Source: Microvirga antarctica
GTDB lineage: Bacteria > Pseudomonadota > Alphaproteobacteria > Rhizobiales > Beijerinckiaceae
Assembly: GCF_017921815.1 (NCBI RefSeq)
Contig: NZ_JAGEMM010000001.1
Coordinates: forward strand, 248,001 to 312,000
Direction: 5' to 3'
Length of the DNA stretch: 64,000 nucleotides
Shown: positions 8,906 to 17,254 of the stretch, one piece after another
Position numbering within the stretch: position 1 is the stretch's first letter
Layout: every line of letters begins with the position of its first letter
The notes under the pieces: generated by a model
Database searches by the model: none
Told to the model about the DNA's origin: nothing
What the model saw: only the letters and a program-made list of their open reading frames with translations
Made by a program: the position numbers and the translations under genes

Positions 8906-11358
8906 GCCTTAACCAGCGGAACCTTCGGGACGGTGCGGATGCCTCCGCCGCTCGTACCACCCGAGCTCTTCGGTTTCACTGCTTTTTTTGCCTTGCTGGC
9001 AGTCGCGGACCGCGCGCGCGGCTTGCGCTTGGCCACCACCTTTTCGGGCTTTGGCTTCGCGGGCCCCTCCGGATACTCGAAATCGAGCGTTTTCAGCCCG
9101 ATATCGTCGGTCTTGACGATCACGCGAACCGCGCCGCCATCCTTGAGGCGACCAAAGAGCACGTCGTCTGCCAGCTGAGTCTTGATGCTCATCTGGATCA
9201 GGCGCGCCATGGGCCTCGCGCCCATCGCCTCGTCGTACCCGTGCTCGACCAACCAGTCGCGCGCCTCTTCCGTCAGTTCGATCGTCACATGACGGTCGGC
9301 AAGCTGCAGCTCGAGCTGCATGACGAACTTGTCGACCACCTTCTGGACGACTTCCTTCGGCAGATGGCCGAAGGAGATGATGGAGTCGAGGCGGTTGCGG
9401 AATTCCGGCGCGAACAGCTTGTTGACCGCATCCGTATCGTCGCCCTCCCGCTTGGAGCGGGTGAAGCCGTAGGCCGGCCGGGCCATGTCGGCCGCGCCCG
9501 CATTCGTGGTCATGATGATGATCACGTTGCGGAAATCGACCTGCTTGCCGTTGTGATCGGTCAATTTGCCGTGGTCCATGACCTGCAGCAGAATGTTGAA
9601 CAGGTCCGGGTGGGCCTTCTCAATCTCATCGAGCAGCAGCACGCAATGCGGATGCTGGTCGATGCCGTCGGTCAACAGCCCGCCCTGATCGAAGCCCACA
9701 TAACCGGGAGGCGCGCCGATCAGTCGGCTGACGGTGTGCCGTTCCATGTATTCCGACATGTCGAAGCGCAGCAATTCGACCCCGAGCGACACGGCCAGTT
9801 GCTTGGCGACCTCGGTCTTGCCGACGCCCGTGGGGCCGGCAAAAAGGTAGGAGCCGATCGGCTTGTCCGAATCGCGCAGGCCTGCGCGAGCAAGCTTGAT
9901 CGCCGACGTCAGGGCGTCGATGGCCTTGTCCTGCCCGTAGACGACCCGCTTCAGGGTCTCCTTCAGGTGGGCGAGCACCTCGGCATCGTCCTTCGACACC
10001 GTCTTGGGCGGGATCCGCGCCATGGTGGCAATGGTGGCCTCGATCTCCTTGACGCCGATGGTCTTCTTGCGGCGGTTCTCCGGCAGCAGCATCTGCGACG
10101 CACCGGTCTCGTCAATGACGTCGATCGCCTTGTCGGGGAGCTTGCGGTCGTTGATGTAGCGCGCCGACAACTCGACTGCGGCCCTGACAGCCTCGTTCGT
10201 GTAGCGGAGCTTGTGGAACTCCTCGAAATAGGGCTTCAGGCCCTTCACGATCTCAATGGTGTCCGGCACCGACGGCTCGTTGACGTCGATCTTCTGGAAG
10301 CGCCGCACCAGCGCCCGATCCTTCTCGAAATACTGGCGGTATTCCTTGTAGGTGGTCGAGCCGATGCAACGCAGGGTGCCCTGTGCCAAAGCGGGCTTGA
10401 GCAGGTTGGATGCATCCATCGCGCCGCCTGACGTGGCGCCCGCGCCGATCACCGTGTGGATTTCGTCGATGAACATGATGGCGTTGGGATGCGCCTCGAT
10501 TTCCTTCATCACCTGCTTCAGGCGCTCTTCGAAATCGCCGCGATAGCGGGTCCCGGCCAGGAGCGTCCCCATGTCGAGGGCGAAGACGGTAGCGTCTCGC
10601 AGAACCTCGGGCACTTCGCCCTTGATGATCTTGCGCGCAAGCCCTTCCGCGATGGCGGTCTTGCCGACGCCCGGATCGCCGACGAGCAGCGGATTATTCT
10701 TCTGGCGGCGGCAGAGAACCTGGATGGTGCGCTGCACCTCCGTCTCGCGGCCAATCAGCGGATCGATCTTGCCGTCCTTCGCCTTCTTGTTGAGGTTGAC
10801 GCAGTAACTGTCGAGAGCGTCACCCTTTTTCTTCGGACGCGCTTCGGTTTCGTCGGACGCCGGGCGTTCGTTGCTCTCCTCCTCGGTGCCGCGCGGCGCA
10901 CGGCCTTCGGTCAGGCCGGGACGCTTGGCGATGCCGTGGCTGATATAGTTGACCGCGTCATAGCGGGTCATGTCCTGCTCCTGCAGGAAATAGGCCGCAT
11001 GACTCTCGCGCTCGGCAAAGATCGCCACGAGCACATTGGCCCCGGTCACTTCATCGCGACCGGACGACTGGACGTGAATGACGGCCCGTTGAATAACCCG
11101 CTGGAAGCCTGCGGTCGGCTTGGAATCCTGCCTTCCGTCCGACACGAGATTGGCCAACTCGCCATCGACATATTCGACCAGATTCCGGCGCAGCAGGTCC
11201 ACATCGACGTTGCAGGCGCGCATGACGGCTGCCGCATCCTGATCGTCGACCAGCGACAGCAAGAGATGCTCGAGGGTCGCGTATTCGTGACGGCGCTCCC
11301 CTGCGATGGCAAGGGCGCGGTGTAAGGCTTGTTCCAGACTGCGAGAAAAGCTCGGCAA
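8902..11358 (-). CDS. clpA: ATP-dependent Clp protease ATP-binding subunit ClpA
   Basis: AAA+ unfoldase of 818 residues that feeds substrates to ClpP. An N-terminal Clp_N domain (RSLEQALHRALAIA) is followed by D1 with Walker A GDPGVGKTAIAEG and Walker B IMFIDEIH, and D2 with GPTGVGKTEVAKQ and VLLLDEIEKAHPD. The ClpP-docking loop in D2 appears to read YGF instead of the IGL of E. coli. A Lys/Pro/Ala-rich tail ends the protein. The start is TTG at 11358, preceded by AAGGA at 7 bases, and gives the usual family N terminus. clpS lies 30 bases upstream and a small membrane protein gene is coupled downstream. Confidence 0.95.
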   Translation of the reverse strand: MPSFSRSLEQALHRALAIAGERRHEYATLEHLLLSLVDDQDAAAVMRACNVDVDLLRRNLVEYVDGELANLVSDGRQDSKPTAGFQRVIQRAVIHVQSSGRDEVTGANVLVAIFAERESHAAYFLQEQDMTRYDAVNYISHGIAKRPGLTEGRAPRGTEEESNERPASDETEARPKKKGDALDSYCVNLNKKAKDGKIDPLIGRETEVQRTIQVLCRRQKNNPLLVGDPGVGKTAIAEGLARKIIKGEVPEVLRDATVFALDMGTLLAGTRYRGDFEERLKQVMKEIEAHPNAIMFIDEIHTVIGAGATSGGAMDASNLLKPALAQGTLRCIGSTTYKEYRQYFEKDRALVRRFQKIDVNEPSVPDTIEIVKGLKPYFEEFHKLRYTNEAVRAAVELSARYINDRKLPDKAIDVIDETGASQMLLPENRRKKTIGVKEIEATIATMARIPPKTVSKDDAEVLAHLKETLKRVVYGQDKAIDALTSAIKLARAGLRDSDKPIGSYLFAGPTGVGKTEVAKQLAVSLGVELLRFDMSEYMERHTVSRLIGAPPGYVGFDQGGLLTDGIDQHPHCVLLLDEIEKAHPDLFNILLQVMDHGKLTDHNGKQVDFRNVIIIMTTNAGAADMARPAYGFTRSKREGDDTDAVNKLFAPEFRNRLDSIISFGHLPKEVVQKVVDKFVMQLELQLADRHVTIELTEEARDWLVEHGYDEAMGARPMARLIQMSIKTQLADDVLFGRLKDGGAVRVIVKTDDIGLKTLDFEYPEGPAKPKPEKVVAKRKPRARSATASKAKKAVKPKSSGGTSGGGIRTVPKVPLVKA

Positions 11359-11388
11359 CGGCTTGTCCTTAATGAGACGGCGTCTCTG

Positions 11389-11781
11389 CTAATTCTTTTC
11401 CATTACACATTGCAGCGGGTGCTGGTGTTTACGGGCGAAATCCATCACCTGCGTCACTTTCGTTTCCGCCACTTCGTAAGTAAATACTCCACATTCCCCG
11501 ACGCCGTTCTGGTGGACATGCATCATGATGCGGGTCGCACCCTCGCGGTCCTTGTTGAAAAACCGCTCCAGCACATGCACCACGAACTCCATCGGGGTGT
11601 AATCGTCGTTCAGCAGCAAAACACGGTAGAGGTTGGGCCGCTTGGTCCTAGGCTTCGGTTTCGTGACGATGGCCGTTCCCGAACGGCCTCCGTCATCGCC
11701 GCCGGGTGGTTGAGACCCGGCACCCATGGTTGGGACGCTTTCACCTCTAGCGGAATTGCCCTCACCTATCCGCAGCATCAT
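11389..11781 (-). CDS. clpS: ClpS adaptor protein
   Basis: ClpS, the adaptor that binds the ClpA N domain and delivers N-degron substrates. The conserved core is complete: [46 protein letters not shown] and the end [17 protein letters not shown]. The [10 protein letters not shown] stretch forms the N-end residue pocket and H-x-x-G-x-G the second hallmark. The start is uncertain: ATG 11781 gives 131 residues, while ATG 11727 gives 113, nearer the family's usual size. The core is unaffected. It is the first gene of the clpS-clpA operon. Confidence 0.94.
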   Translation of the reverse strand: MMLRIGEGNSARGESVPTMGAGSQPPGGDDGGRSGTAIVTKPKPRTKRPNLYRVLLLNDDYTPMEFVVHVLERFFNKDREGATRIMMHVHQNGVGECGVFTYEVAETKVTQVMDFARKHQHPLQCVMEKN

Positions 11782-12027
11782 ATTCAAAACGGCCCCTCGC
11801 AGATGACCTGCAGCGTTGTTCGCGACGACGTCGCTCCTGCAAATGTATAGTCGCTCCACCTGCTTCGCTAGATCAACAAGGTGGGTGGTCGCACGGTTCG
11901 CGGAAAGCGCGACATTTTCGACCGGCCGCCGAGCGAGCCTTCCACAACGAAAATCGCCCGGCACGAAGCCGGGCGATCAATCGGTTCAAACATGGACCCA
12001 ACCCGAAGGGCCAGGCGGCCTGTCCGT

Positions 12028-12363
12028 TCAGGCTGCGGTGAATTTCGCATAGAGGCCCTGGACGGGCTTGAGGGCTTCGGTCGCGAAGGACGAGTAAAGC
12101 TCGCCGAGCTTCGTCGACTGGCTGATCATGCCCTCGTAGGCGCTTTTCACGTACTCAGTCTGGATTTCGACCGCTTTCTCGATGGTGCGGGCGCCGGTCA
12201 GCTGCTCTATGGCCGAGGAGTTGCGCTCGAAAGCCTTGCGTGCAAAGTCGCTTGACTCAGTCGCGATCGCCTGGGCACCCTTGGAGAAAGTGCCAACCGC
12301 CTGCAGGGCGGCTTCCATGTTTTCCTGGCCATACTTCTGAAACTGGTCGAAAGACGGGATCAT
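12028..12363 (-). CDS. Phasin family protein
   Basis: Phasin of 111 residues (PF09361), an amphipathic, helical protein coating polyhydroxyalkanoate granules and limiting their size. Typical features are the start MIPSFDQFQKYGQENMEAAL, the central SSDFARKAFERN and the heptad-like helix around AVEIQTEYVKSAYE. No cysteine or signal peptide is present. GAGG lies 6 bases before the ATG. A strong promoter overlaps a TGTGCA-G-TGCACA palindrome, matching regulation by a PHA-responsive repressor such as PhaR (inferred). Confidence 0.93.
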   Translation of the reverse strand: MIPSFDQFQKYGQENMEAALQAVGTFSKGAQAIATESSDFARKAFERNSSAIEQLTGARTIEKAVEIQTEYVKSAYEGMISQSTKLGELYSSFATEALKPVQGLYAKFTAA

Positions 12364-12421
12364 GGGAGACCTCTAGGGTTCGGAGTGTGGGGGCTAAAAC
12401 GTGTCAAATTCACCGTTGACG

Positions 12422-12450
12422 CATAATGTGCAGTGCACAATAATTGTCAA
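12422..12450 (-). promoter_or_regulatory. Sigma-70-type promoter of the phasin gene
   Basis: On the minus strand a perfect -35 hexamer TTGACA (12445-12450) and a -10-like ATTATG (12422-12427) are separated by 17 bases. Transcription would begin near 12414, leaving a leader of about 50 bases before the phasin ATG. Confidence 0.7.
12427..12439. promoter_or_regulatory. Putative PhaR-type operator 1 in phasin promoter
   Basis: A perfect 6-1-6 inverted repeat, TGTGCA-G-TGCACA, lies within the spacer and touches the -10 of the phasin promoter, the ideal place for a repressor. PhaR of Paracoccus and Rhodobacter is known to bind TGC/GCA-type repeats at phasin promoters; assignment to PhaR is inferred. 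Confidence 0.6.
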
Positions 12451-12455
12451 GAAAT

Positions 12456-12470
12456 TTGTGCAGTGCAGCA
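12456..12470. promoter_or_regulatory. Putative PhaR-type operator 2
   Basis: A second copy of TGTGCAGTGCA lies exactly 30 bases (about three helical turns) from operator 1, just upstream of the -35. The same-face spacing suggests cooperative binding. Confidence 0.55.
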
Positions 12471-12590
12471 TTTCCCCGCCTCTAATTTCCGCCGCGTTAA
12501 CCCGCCCGTAACCGCGTCCCCGTAACTTCCATCACTGTGTTGTGCCGGCAACGATCCCCAATAAGGGGCGGCCGGCTGGGGCCTGAGACC

Positions 12591-14198
12591 ATGATAAGCA
12601 GGGACCGTTACAGGATGAACTCGATAAGCCTTTGGGTCGGACGTCGAAGGACACTGGCTCTTGTCGGGGTGACAGCCGTGTCGCTCGTCATCGCGATGGC
12701 CTCGCCCGCGGACGCTGCGCGCCGCAAGAAGGCGGGCGGCGGTTACAATCCGCCGACGGCCTCCATCGTCGTCGATGCCAAAACCGGCAAGGTGCTGGAA
12801 TCGGAGAATGCCGACGCTCAGCGCCATCCGGCGTCGATCACCAAGGTCATGACCCTCTACCTGCTGTTCGAACAGCTCGAGGCCGGCAAGGTCCGGCTGA
12901 ACACGCCGTTGCAGATCTCGGCCTACGCCGCCCGTCAGTCGCCCTCCAAGTTGGGCCTGCCTGCGGGTCGCACCATCGAGGTCGAGGACGCCATCCTCGC
13001 GCTCGTCACCAAATCCGCCAACGACATCGCCGTGGTCGTCGCCGAGAACATCGCCGGCTCCGAAGACGCGTTCGCAGAGCAGATGACCCGCAAGGCGCGC
13101 CAGCTCGGCATGTCGCGGACAATCTACCGCAATGCCTCGGGCCTCCCGGATCCGGAGCAGGTCACCACGGCCCGCGACCTGTCTGTCCTCGGCCGTGCCA
13201 TTCAGGACCGCTTTCCGAAATACTACACCTACTTCAACACCCGCGTGTTCAACTTCGCCGGTAGCAGCATCCGCAACCACAACCGGCTTCTCGGCCGCAT
13301 CGAGGGCGTTGACGGCATCAAGACCGGCTTTATCGGTGCCTCCGGCTTCAACATCCTGACCAACGTCAAGACCGACAACCGCCATGTGGTCGCCGTGGTG
13401 TTGGGCGGTCGCTCCGCCGCCTCCCGCGACAACACGATGGCAGCCCTCATCGGCTCCAATCTCCCCCGCGCATATGCGGGAGCCCGCGTCGCTCCGCCAG
13501 TTGGCGAGGGCGGTGCCCGCGAGGTGATGGTTGCCGATGCGTCGCCTTCCGCCACCATCCCGGTCCAGGCCGCTCCGGCACCCGAACCCGTGGCCGTCGC
13601 GCCGCCGGCGGCGCCCGCCCGCAAGGCTCTCGATCTCAACACGCTACGTCCGGTGGTCGCATCGGCCACGGGCGCCAGCGGCACCACGACCCCGTCCTCG
13701 TCCGGCGTTCGTTGGCAGAAGGGGGCGCAGCCCCTGCCCCTCAACGCCCAGGCTTACGCAGCCTTGCAGGAAGCCGACGAAATTTCAGAGACGCAGAAGC
13801 TGGCGCTTGCGGCCAAGATCGAACCCCGGGTTCCGGCAACGCCGCCGACTCCGGTGAACGCCATCAAGACCGCGTCCGTCGACAAGGTCGAGGTGTCCAA
13901 GGCTCGCGTGGATACGGCGAAGGCAGAGCCTGAGACGGCCAAGCCGTCTGCCCGCCAGACCGTCTCGGGCTGGGTGATCCAGCTCGGCGCAACCGACGAC
14001 GAGGAAAAGGCCAAGGCGGTGCTCGACCGCGCCGGTAAGATCCTGCCCAAGGCCTCGCCCTTTACCGAAAAGGTAACGGTTGGCGGCAATACTCTGTATC
14101 GCGCCCGGTTCTCCGGTTTCGAGGAGCCCGATGCGGCGCAGAACGCCTGCAAGACGTTGAAGAAGAGCGGTTTCGCCTGCTTCGCTTCGCGGGCGTAA
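12591..14198 (+). CDS. D-alanyl-D-alanine carboxypeptidase with SPOR domain
   Basis: Penicillin-binding protein of the S11 (DacA-like) family, about 535 residues, trimming the terminal D-Ala of peptidoglycan stem peptides. After a signal peptide (hydrophobic TLALVGVTAVSLVIAMASPADA) come the catalytic motifs SITK (Ser near residue 82), SAN in TKSANDIAV and KTG in GIKTGFIGASG. A long Pro/Ala-rich linker leads to a C-terminal SPOR domain (VSGWVIQLGATDDEEKAKAV onward), which binds denuded septal glycan. ATG 12591 is used; ATG 12615 is possible. It diverges from the phasin gene and is followed by a strong hairpin. Confidence 0.93.
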   Translation: MISRDRYRMNSISLWVGRRRTLALVGVTAVSLVIAMASPADAARRKKAGGGYNPPTASIVVDAKTGKVLESENADAQRHPASITKVMTLYLLFEQLEAGKVRLNTPLQISAYAARQSPSKLGLPAGRTIEVEDAILALVTKSANDIAVVVAENIAGSEDAFAEQMTRKARQLGMSRTIYRNASGLPDPEQVTTARDLSVLGRAIQDRFPKYYTYFNTRVFNFAGSSIRNHNRLLGRIEGVDGIKTGFIGASGFNILTNVKTDNRHVVAVVLGGRSAASRDNTMAALIGSNLPRAYAGARVAPPVGEGGAREVMVADASPSATIPVQAAPAPEPVAVAPPAAPARKALDLNTLRPVVASATGASGTTTPSSSGVRWQKGAQPLPLNAQAYAALQEADEISETQKLALAAKIEPRVPATPPTPVNAIKTASVDKVEVSKARVDTAKAEPETAKPSARQTVSGWVIQLGATDDEEKAKAVLDRAGKILPKASPFTEKVTVGGNTLYRARFSGFEEPDAAQNACKTLKKSGFACFASRA

Positions 14199-14208
14199 AA
14201 ATTAGCGA

Positions 14209-14240
14209 CCCCGCTGGCGCGTGTGTGTGTGCCAGCGGGG
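14209..14240 (+). terminator. Strong hairpin after the carboxypeptidase gene
   Basis: A perfect 10-bp stem, CCCCGCTGGC / GCCAGCGGGG, with a 12-base GT-rich loop, begins 10 bases after the stop. No T-run follows, so it may be a 3'-end stabiliser or a weak terminator between two convergent genes. Confidence 0.55.
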
Positions 14241-14273
14241 GGACGTTCTTCCTTCGGGATCGCGTGTGGAGTA

Positions 14274-14972
14274 TCAGCGATGTCGGCTCAACAAGACTTC
14301 TCTGGCCTGGTTGACCCGGGCCGCGAGATGCGCCGTCCCCCCCTGGTCGGGATGGAGTTTCTTCATCAGCCGCCGATACGATTCTCGGATCTCATCGAGG
14401 CTCGCGCCCGGCTGAAGCCCCAGGACCTGGTAGGCTTCCTCTTTCGACATCGCGCCCGGCTGCGGTCGCGCCCGCGTGTCGCCATTGCCCTGAGCGTATT
14501 CACGCCAGCCGGGAAACCGGCGGTCGAAATAAGCCTCTAGGAGGGCTGCGCCCTCGGCATCGAGGGAACGGCACTCCCCATATAGCGCCTGCAGCGATTG
14601 CTGGTCGAGGTCGCCAAGCCTTCGACCTGTGAACCCGCCCGCCAGCACGGCGCCGGAGATCGCGCCTGAGCGCCGGTCGACTTCCATCTCGATCATGGCC
14701 GATCGAAACCGCGCGAGATCCTCGGGCTTGCTGCGGCGCCAGGGGAGCGAGAGGTTCATGCCGCTCCACCCCAGCGCCCATGCGCCGAAACCGCCCAGCA
14801 GCAGCGCCATGTCGATGCGTCCCTTCATGCCGAGCAGCGCCGCCGCACCCAGCGCAAGCACCCCGCCCACAATCTTGACCGCCTTGGCAACCGCTTTGGT
14901 ATCGGTGCGAACGAAGACCTTCGAAAGCCACCAGACGACGCCAAGGGCTGCGAGTCCGTAGAGAAGCATCAT
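14274..14972 (-). CDS. Membrane-anchored J-domain protein
   Basis: Protein of about 232 residues with a C-terminal J domain and N-terminal membrane segments. The first segment is LLYGLAALGVVWWLSKVF, followed by two more hydrophobic stretches (IVGGVLALGAAALLGM and MALLLGGFGAWALGW). The J domain starts at EEAYQVLGLQPGASLDEIRE and contains the HPD motif in KLHPDQGG, needed to stimulate DnaK ATPase. The layout resembles Pam18/DjlA-like co-chaperones of alphaproteobacteria; clients are unknown. The start is one of two adjacent ATGs (14972/14969); a longer ORF to 15035 is less likely. Confidence 0.85.
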   Translation of the reverse strand: MMLLYGLAALGVVWWLSKVFVRTDTKAVAKAVKIVGGVLALGAAALLGMKGRIDMALLLGGFGAWALGWSGMNLSLPWRRSKPEDLARFRSAMIEMEVDRRSGAISGAVLAGGFTGRRLGDLDQQSLQALYGECRSLDAEGAALLEAYFDRRFPGWREYAQGNGDTRARPQPGAMSKEEAYQVLGLQPGASLDEIRESYRRLMKKLHPDQGGTAHLAARVNQAREVLLSRHR

Positions 14973-15166
14973 GTTTTTCGTTTCCCGCTCGTCATGTGGG
15001 GCAAGCACGAGCCGCTTGTAAATGAGCCCGCGCATGACAATTGCCTAGTCCCCCCGTGCTCTGCTAGAGCGCTTTCGGGTCGGATCGCAGGGCAGGCCGA
15101 CGGGATCATCTCGCCGGACCGGGCCCTATCGCGACAATTCGACCCCCATACCGCAAGGGGTAAGCG

Positions 15167-16009
15167 ATGTCCGCCACACAAGTCGTCGATCGGGTCGTGA
15201 CCCTGCGAGAGAGTGTCGGCGGATGGCGGGGCGCTGGTCAGCGCATCGCGCTCGTGCCGACCATGGGGGCTCTTCACGAGGGCCACGTCTCCCTCGTCCG
15301 GCTAGCGAAAGCTCATGCCGACAAGGTTGTCGTCTCGATTTTCGTCAACCCGACCCAATTCGCGCCGACCGAGGACCTTGCCAAATACCCGCGTCCCTTC
15401 GAGGCCGACCGGCAGGCTCTCAGCGGGCTCGCGGATCTGATCTTTTCACCCCCGGTCGAGGAAATGTATCGCCCCGGCGACAGCACGCGGATCCAGGTGG
15501 CAGGTCCGGCGACCGTCCGTCTGGAGGACCGCTTCCGCCCGACGCATTTCGAGGGCGTTGCCACCGTGGTGGCGAAGCTCTTCCACCAGGTCCAGCCCGA
15601 TGTGGCGCTGTTCGGCGAGAAGGATTACCAGCAATTCCGGGTCCTCGTTCAGATGGTTCAGGATCTGCACATGCCGGTGGAGCTGCTGGCGGGCCCGACG
15701 ATCCGCGCGCCGAGCGGCCTCGCCCTCTCCTCGCGGAACCGCTACCTCGATGAGGAAGAGCGCGAGCACGCTGCGATCATCTACCAGACGCTGCGATCCT
15801 GCGCCGAGGGCATCAGGGCGGGCGATACGCCGGCATCTGTCATGGAAGCAGGCTTCGCCGTACTGTCAAAGGCCGATTTCCACGTCGACTACTTCGAAGC
15901 GCGCGACGCGGAAACCCTGATGCCGACGGAAGACCCGGAACGCGCACTTCACCTCCTGGTTGCCGCGCGGCTGAACACCACGCGTCTGATCGACAACATC
16001 GCGGTCTGA
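15167..16009 (+). CDS. panC: Pantothenate synthetase
   Basis: Pantoate-beta-alanine ligase of 280 residues, which makes pantothenate from D-pantoate, beta-alanine and ATP on the way to coenzyme A. The ATP-binding HIGH-type motif lies in PTMGALHEGHVSLV and the FVNPTQF segment follows. GEKDYQQFRVL and LALSSRNRYL (KMSKS-equivalent) are intact. The start is ATG 15167 and the length is normal. panB is not in the window. No operon partner is visible; the neighbours are divergent or convergent. Confidence 0.96.
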   Translation: MSATQVVDRVVTLRESVGGWRGAGQRIALVPTMGALHEGHVSLVRLAKAHADKVVVSIFVNPTQFAPTEDLAKYPRPFEADRQALSGLADLIFSPPVEEMYRPGDSTRIQVAGPATVRLEDRFRPTHFEGVATVVAKLFHQVQPDVALFGEKDYQQFRVLVQMVQDLHMPVELLAGPTIRAPSGLALSSRNRYLDEEEREHAAIIYQTLRSCAEGIRAGDTPASVMEAGFAVLSKADFHVDYFEARDAETLMPTEDPERALHLLVAARLNTTRLIDNIAV

Positions 16010-16068
16010 TGGTGGATGCCTCTGGCGTAGCCCGGGGAAGCGCAACGCGAGGGGGGCCGGAGGAGCGT

Positions 16069-16425
16069 CTAATGCAGCAGATGCGGCGCCGCGACGGTAA
16101 CGGGGTGATCCCACGTTAAGGAGATCGGACCCTGCGTGCCGGTGTCCCTGAGACGATCGCTGATATCGACAAAGTGCTGCTCGGCCAGGGCGACTTCACG
16201 GCCTGTCTCCGCATTGTCGGCGAAATCGCTCCCAGCGGCGGTGAAGCGTTCATAGGCCGCCGACATCTCCGCGTAGGCAAACGCCACCGGGAGCGTGCGA
16301 AAGATCGTCGAGAAGTCCTCGTCCACATCGCCCGAGATGAGGTCACGCATCTGGACGAGATAGCCATCGGCGTGCTCGCACACGTCGTAGCTCCAATCCC
16401 AGCCTTCACATGTTGAGAAAACCAT
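16069..16425 (-). CDS. Hypothetical protein, 118 residues
   Basis: I do not recognise this protein. It starts MVFSTCEGWDWSYDVCEHADGY and is acidic and aromatic-rich, without signal peptide or membrane segment. The start at 16425 is supported by a strong GGAGG 5 bases upstream. It may end the DUF1489 transcript, since the preceding gene stops 79 bases before, but its own ribosome site suggests independent translation. Confidence 0.65.
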   Translation of the reverse strand: MVFSTCEGWDWSYDVCEHADGYLVQMRDLISGDVDEDFSTIFRTLPVAFAYAEMSAAYERFTAAGSDFADNAETGREVALAEQHFVDISDRLRDTGTQGPISLTWDHPVTVAAPHLLH

Positions 16426-16503
16426 CGTGACCTCCACTCCACCAAGTGCAAGCCAATGCGAGTTTTGACACGGGAGTTCCCTCAGGCAGGCGGCCAAAAA
16501 GGA

Positions 16504-16764
16504 CTAACGCTGGACGCCAGCATCCACCCGCACACGGCCGCCGACACGGACCTGCGTTCCGTTGCCGAGATCGATGAAGCCGTTCTCCTGCTTCAGACGC
16601 CCCTGCTCAGCCACCGGCTTTCCGGCGGGAATATCGCAATCAGCGGCTGTCCGGATCGGCACCTTGCCGGGGAGGTGCGGAGCGCGGCAATCCTTCGCGC
16701 CTGCCGCTTGGGCCGCGCCGGCGCTGAGAAGAATCAGGGTCACTAGTCCCGTGGCGAGGCGCAT
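16504..16764 (-). CDS. Small secreted protein, 86 residues
   Basis: Unrecognised small exported protein. A signal peptide (MRLATGLVTLILLSAGAAQA, cleavage before AGAK) precedes a mature part of about 65 residues with two cysteines (DCRAPH and ADCDIP) that could form one disulfide. It ends in a beta-strand-like repeat, GNGTQVRVGGRVRVDAG. The ATG overlaps the DUF1489 stop (TGATG), so the two are translationally coupled. Confidence 0.7.
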   Translation of the reverse strand: MRLATGLVTLILLSAGAAQAAGAKDCRAPHLPGKVPIRTAADCDIPAGKPVAEQGRLKQENGFIDLGNGTQVRVGGRVRVDAGVQR

Positions 16765-17201
16765 CACAGCAATCCCATTTCGGCGAGCTCGCGCCGCATG
16801 TCCTCAGGCATCTTGGAGAGATCGCCGGCCGACATGTCAAGATCGCGTGGCGCGTCGGTGGCGGTCAGATAGCGCCAGCCCTGAAACGGACGATACGGCC
16901 GGGGCTCCACCGGTACGATGGTTTGATCGAGCGACAAGCGACACCTGCCGATTCCGCCGGCATCGGTGAAGGGTGTGATCGCCAGCAATCCCTGACGGCA
17001 GGCAACCTGCCCCCGAATGACCCAGAAGAGAGAACCGCCATCCAGCAGCTCGTCGCCGCGCTTGGGCATCATGCGTGTCGTGTGCGTCTGGTCAAAGGGG
17101 CGGCCGAGCCGTGCATGGTGGGCCCGGTTCTCCTCGATCCAGCCTTCAAGGTCGGCGATAGAATCGCAGCCTACGCAGAGTTTGATCAGATGCAGTGACA
17201 T
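16764..17201 (-). CDS. DUF1489 family protein
   Basis: Protein of 145 residues matching DUF1489, a family of unknown function largely limited to alphaproteobacteria. Typical segments are MSLHLIKLCVGCDSIADLE at the start, the Arg/Met-rich HTTRMMPKR and PYRPFQGWRYL near the end. No signal peptide or membrane helix is seen. The ATG at 17201 fits the family start; the frame is open 15 bases further. It is the first gene of a coupled pair with the small secreted protein. Confidence 0.88.
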   Translation of the reverse strand: MSLHLIKLCVGCDSIADLEGWIEENRAHHARLGRPFDQTHTTRMMPKRGDELLDGGSLFWVIRGQVACRQGLLAITPFTDAGGIGRCRLSLDQTIVPVEPRPYRPFQGWRYLTATDAPRDLDMSAGDLSKMPEDMRRELAEMGLL

Positions 17202-17254
17202 GGGGCCATCAACCACGCGTGAGCGGTGACGAGAACGGGGCGTTCCGCCGCATC

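Noticed and set aside
11782-11964. N-terminal extension of ClpS to 191 residues
   Set aside because: The added sequence is not ClpS-like; starts at 11781 or 11727 fit the family better.
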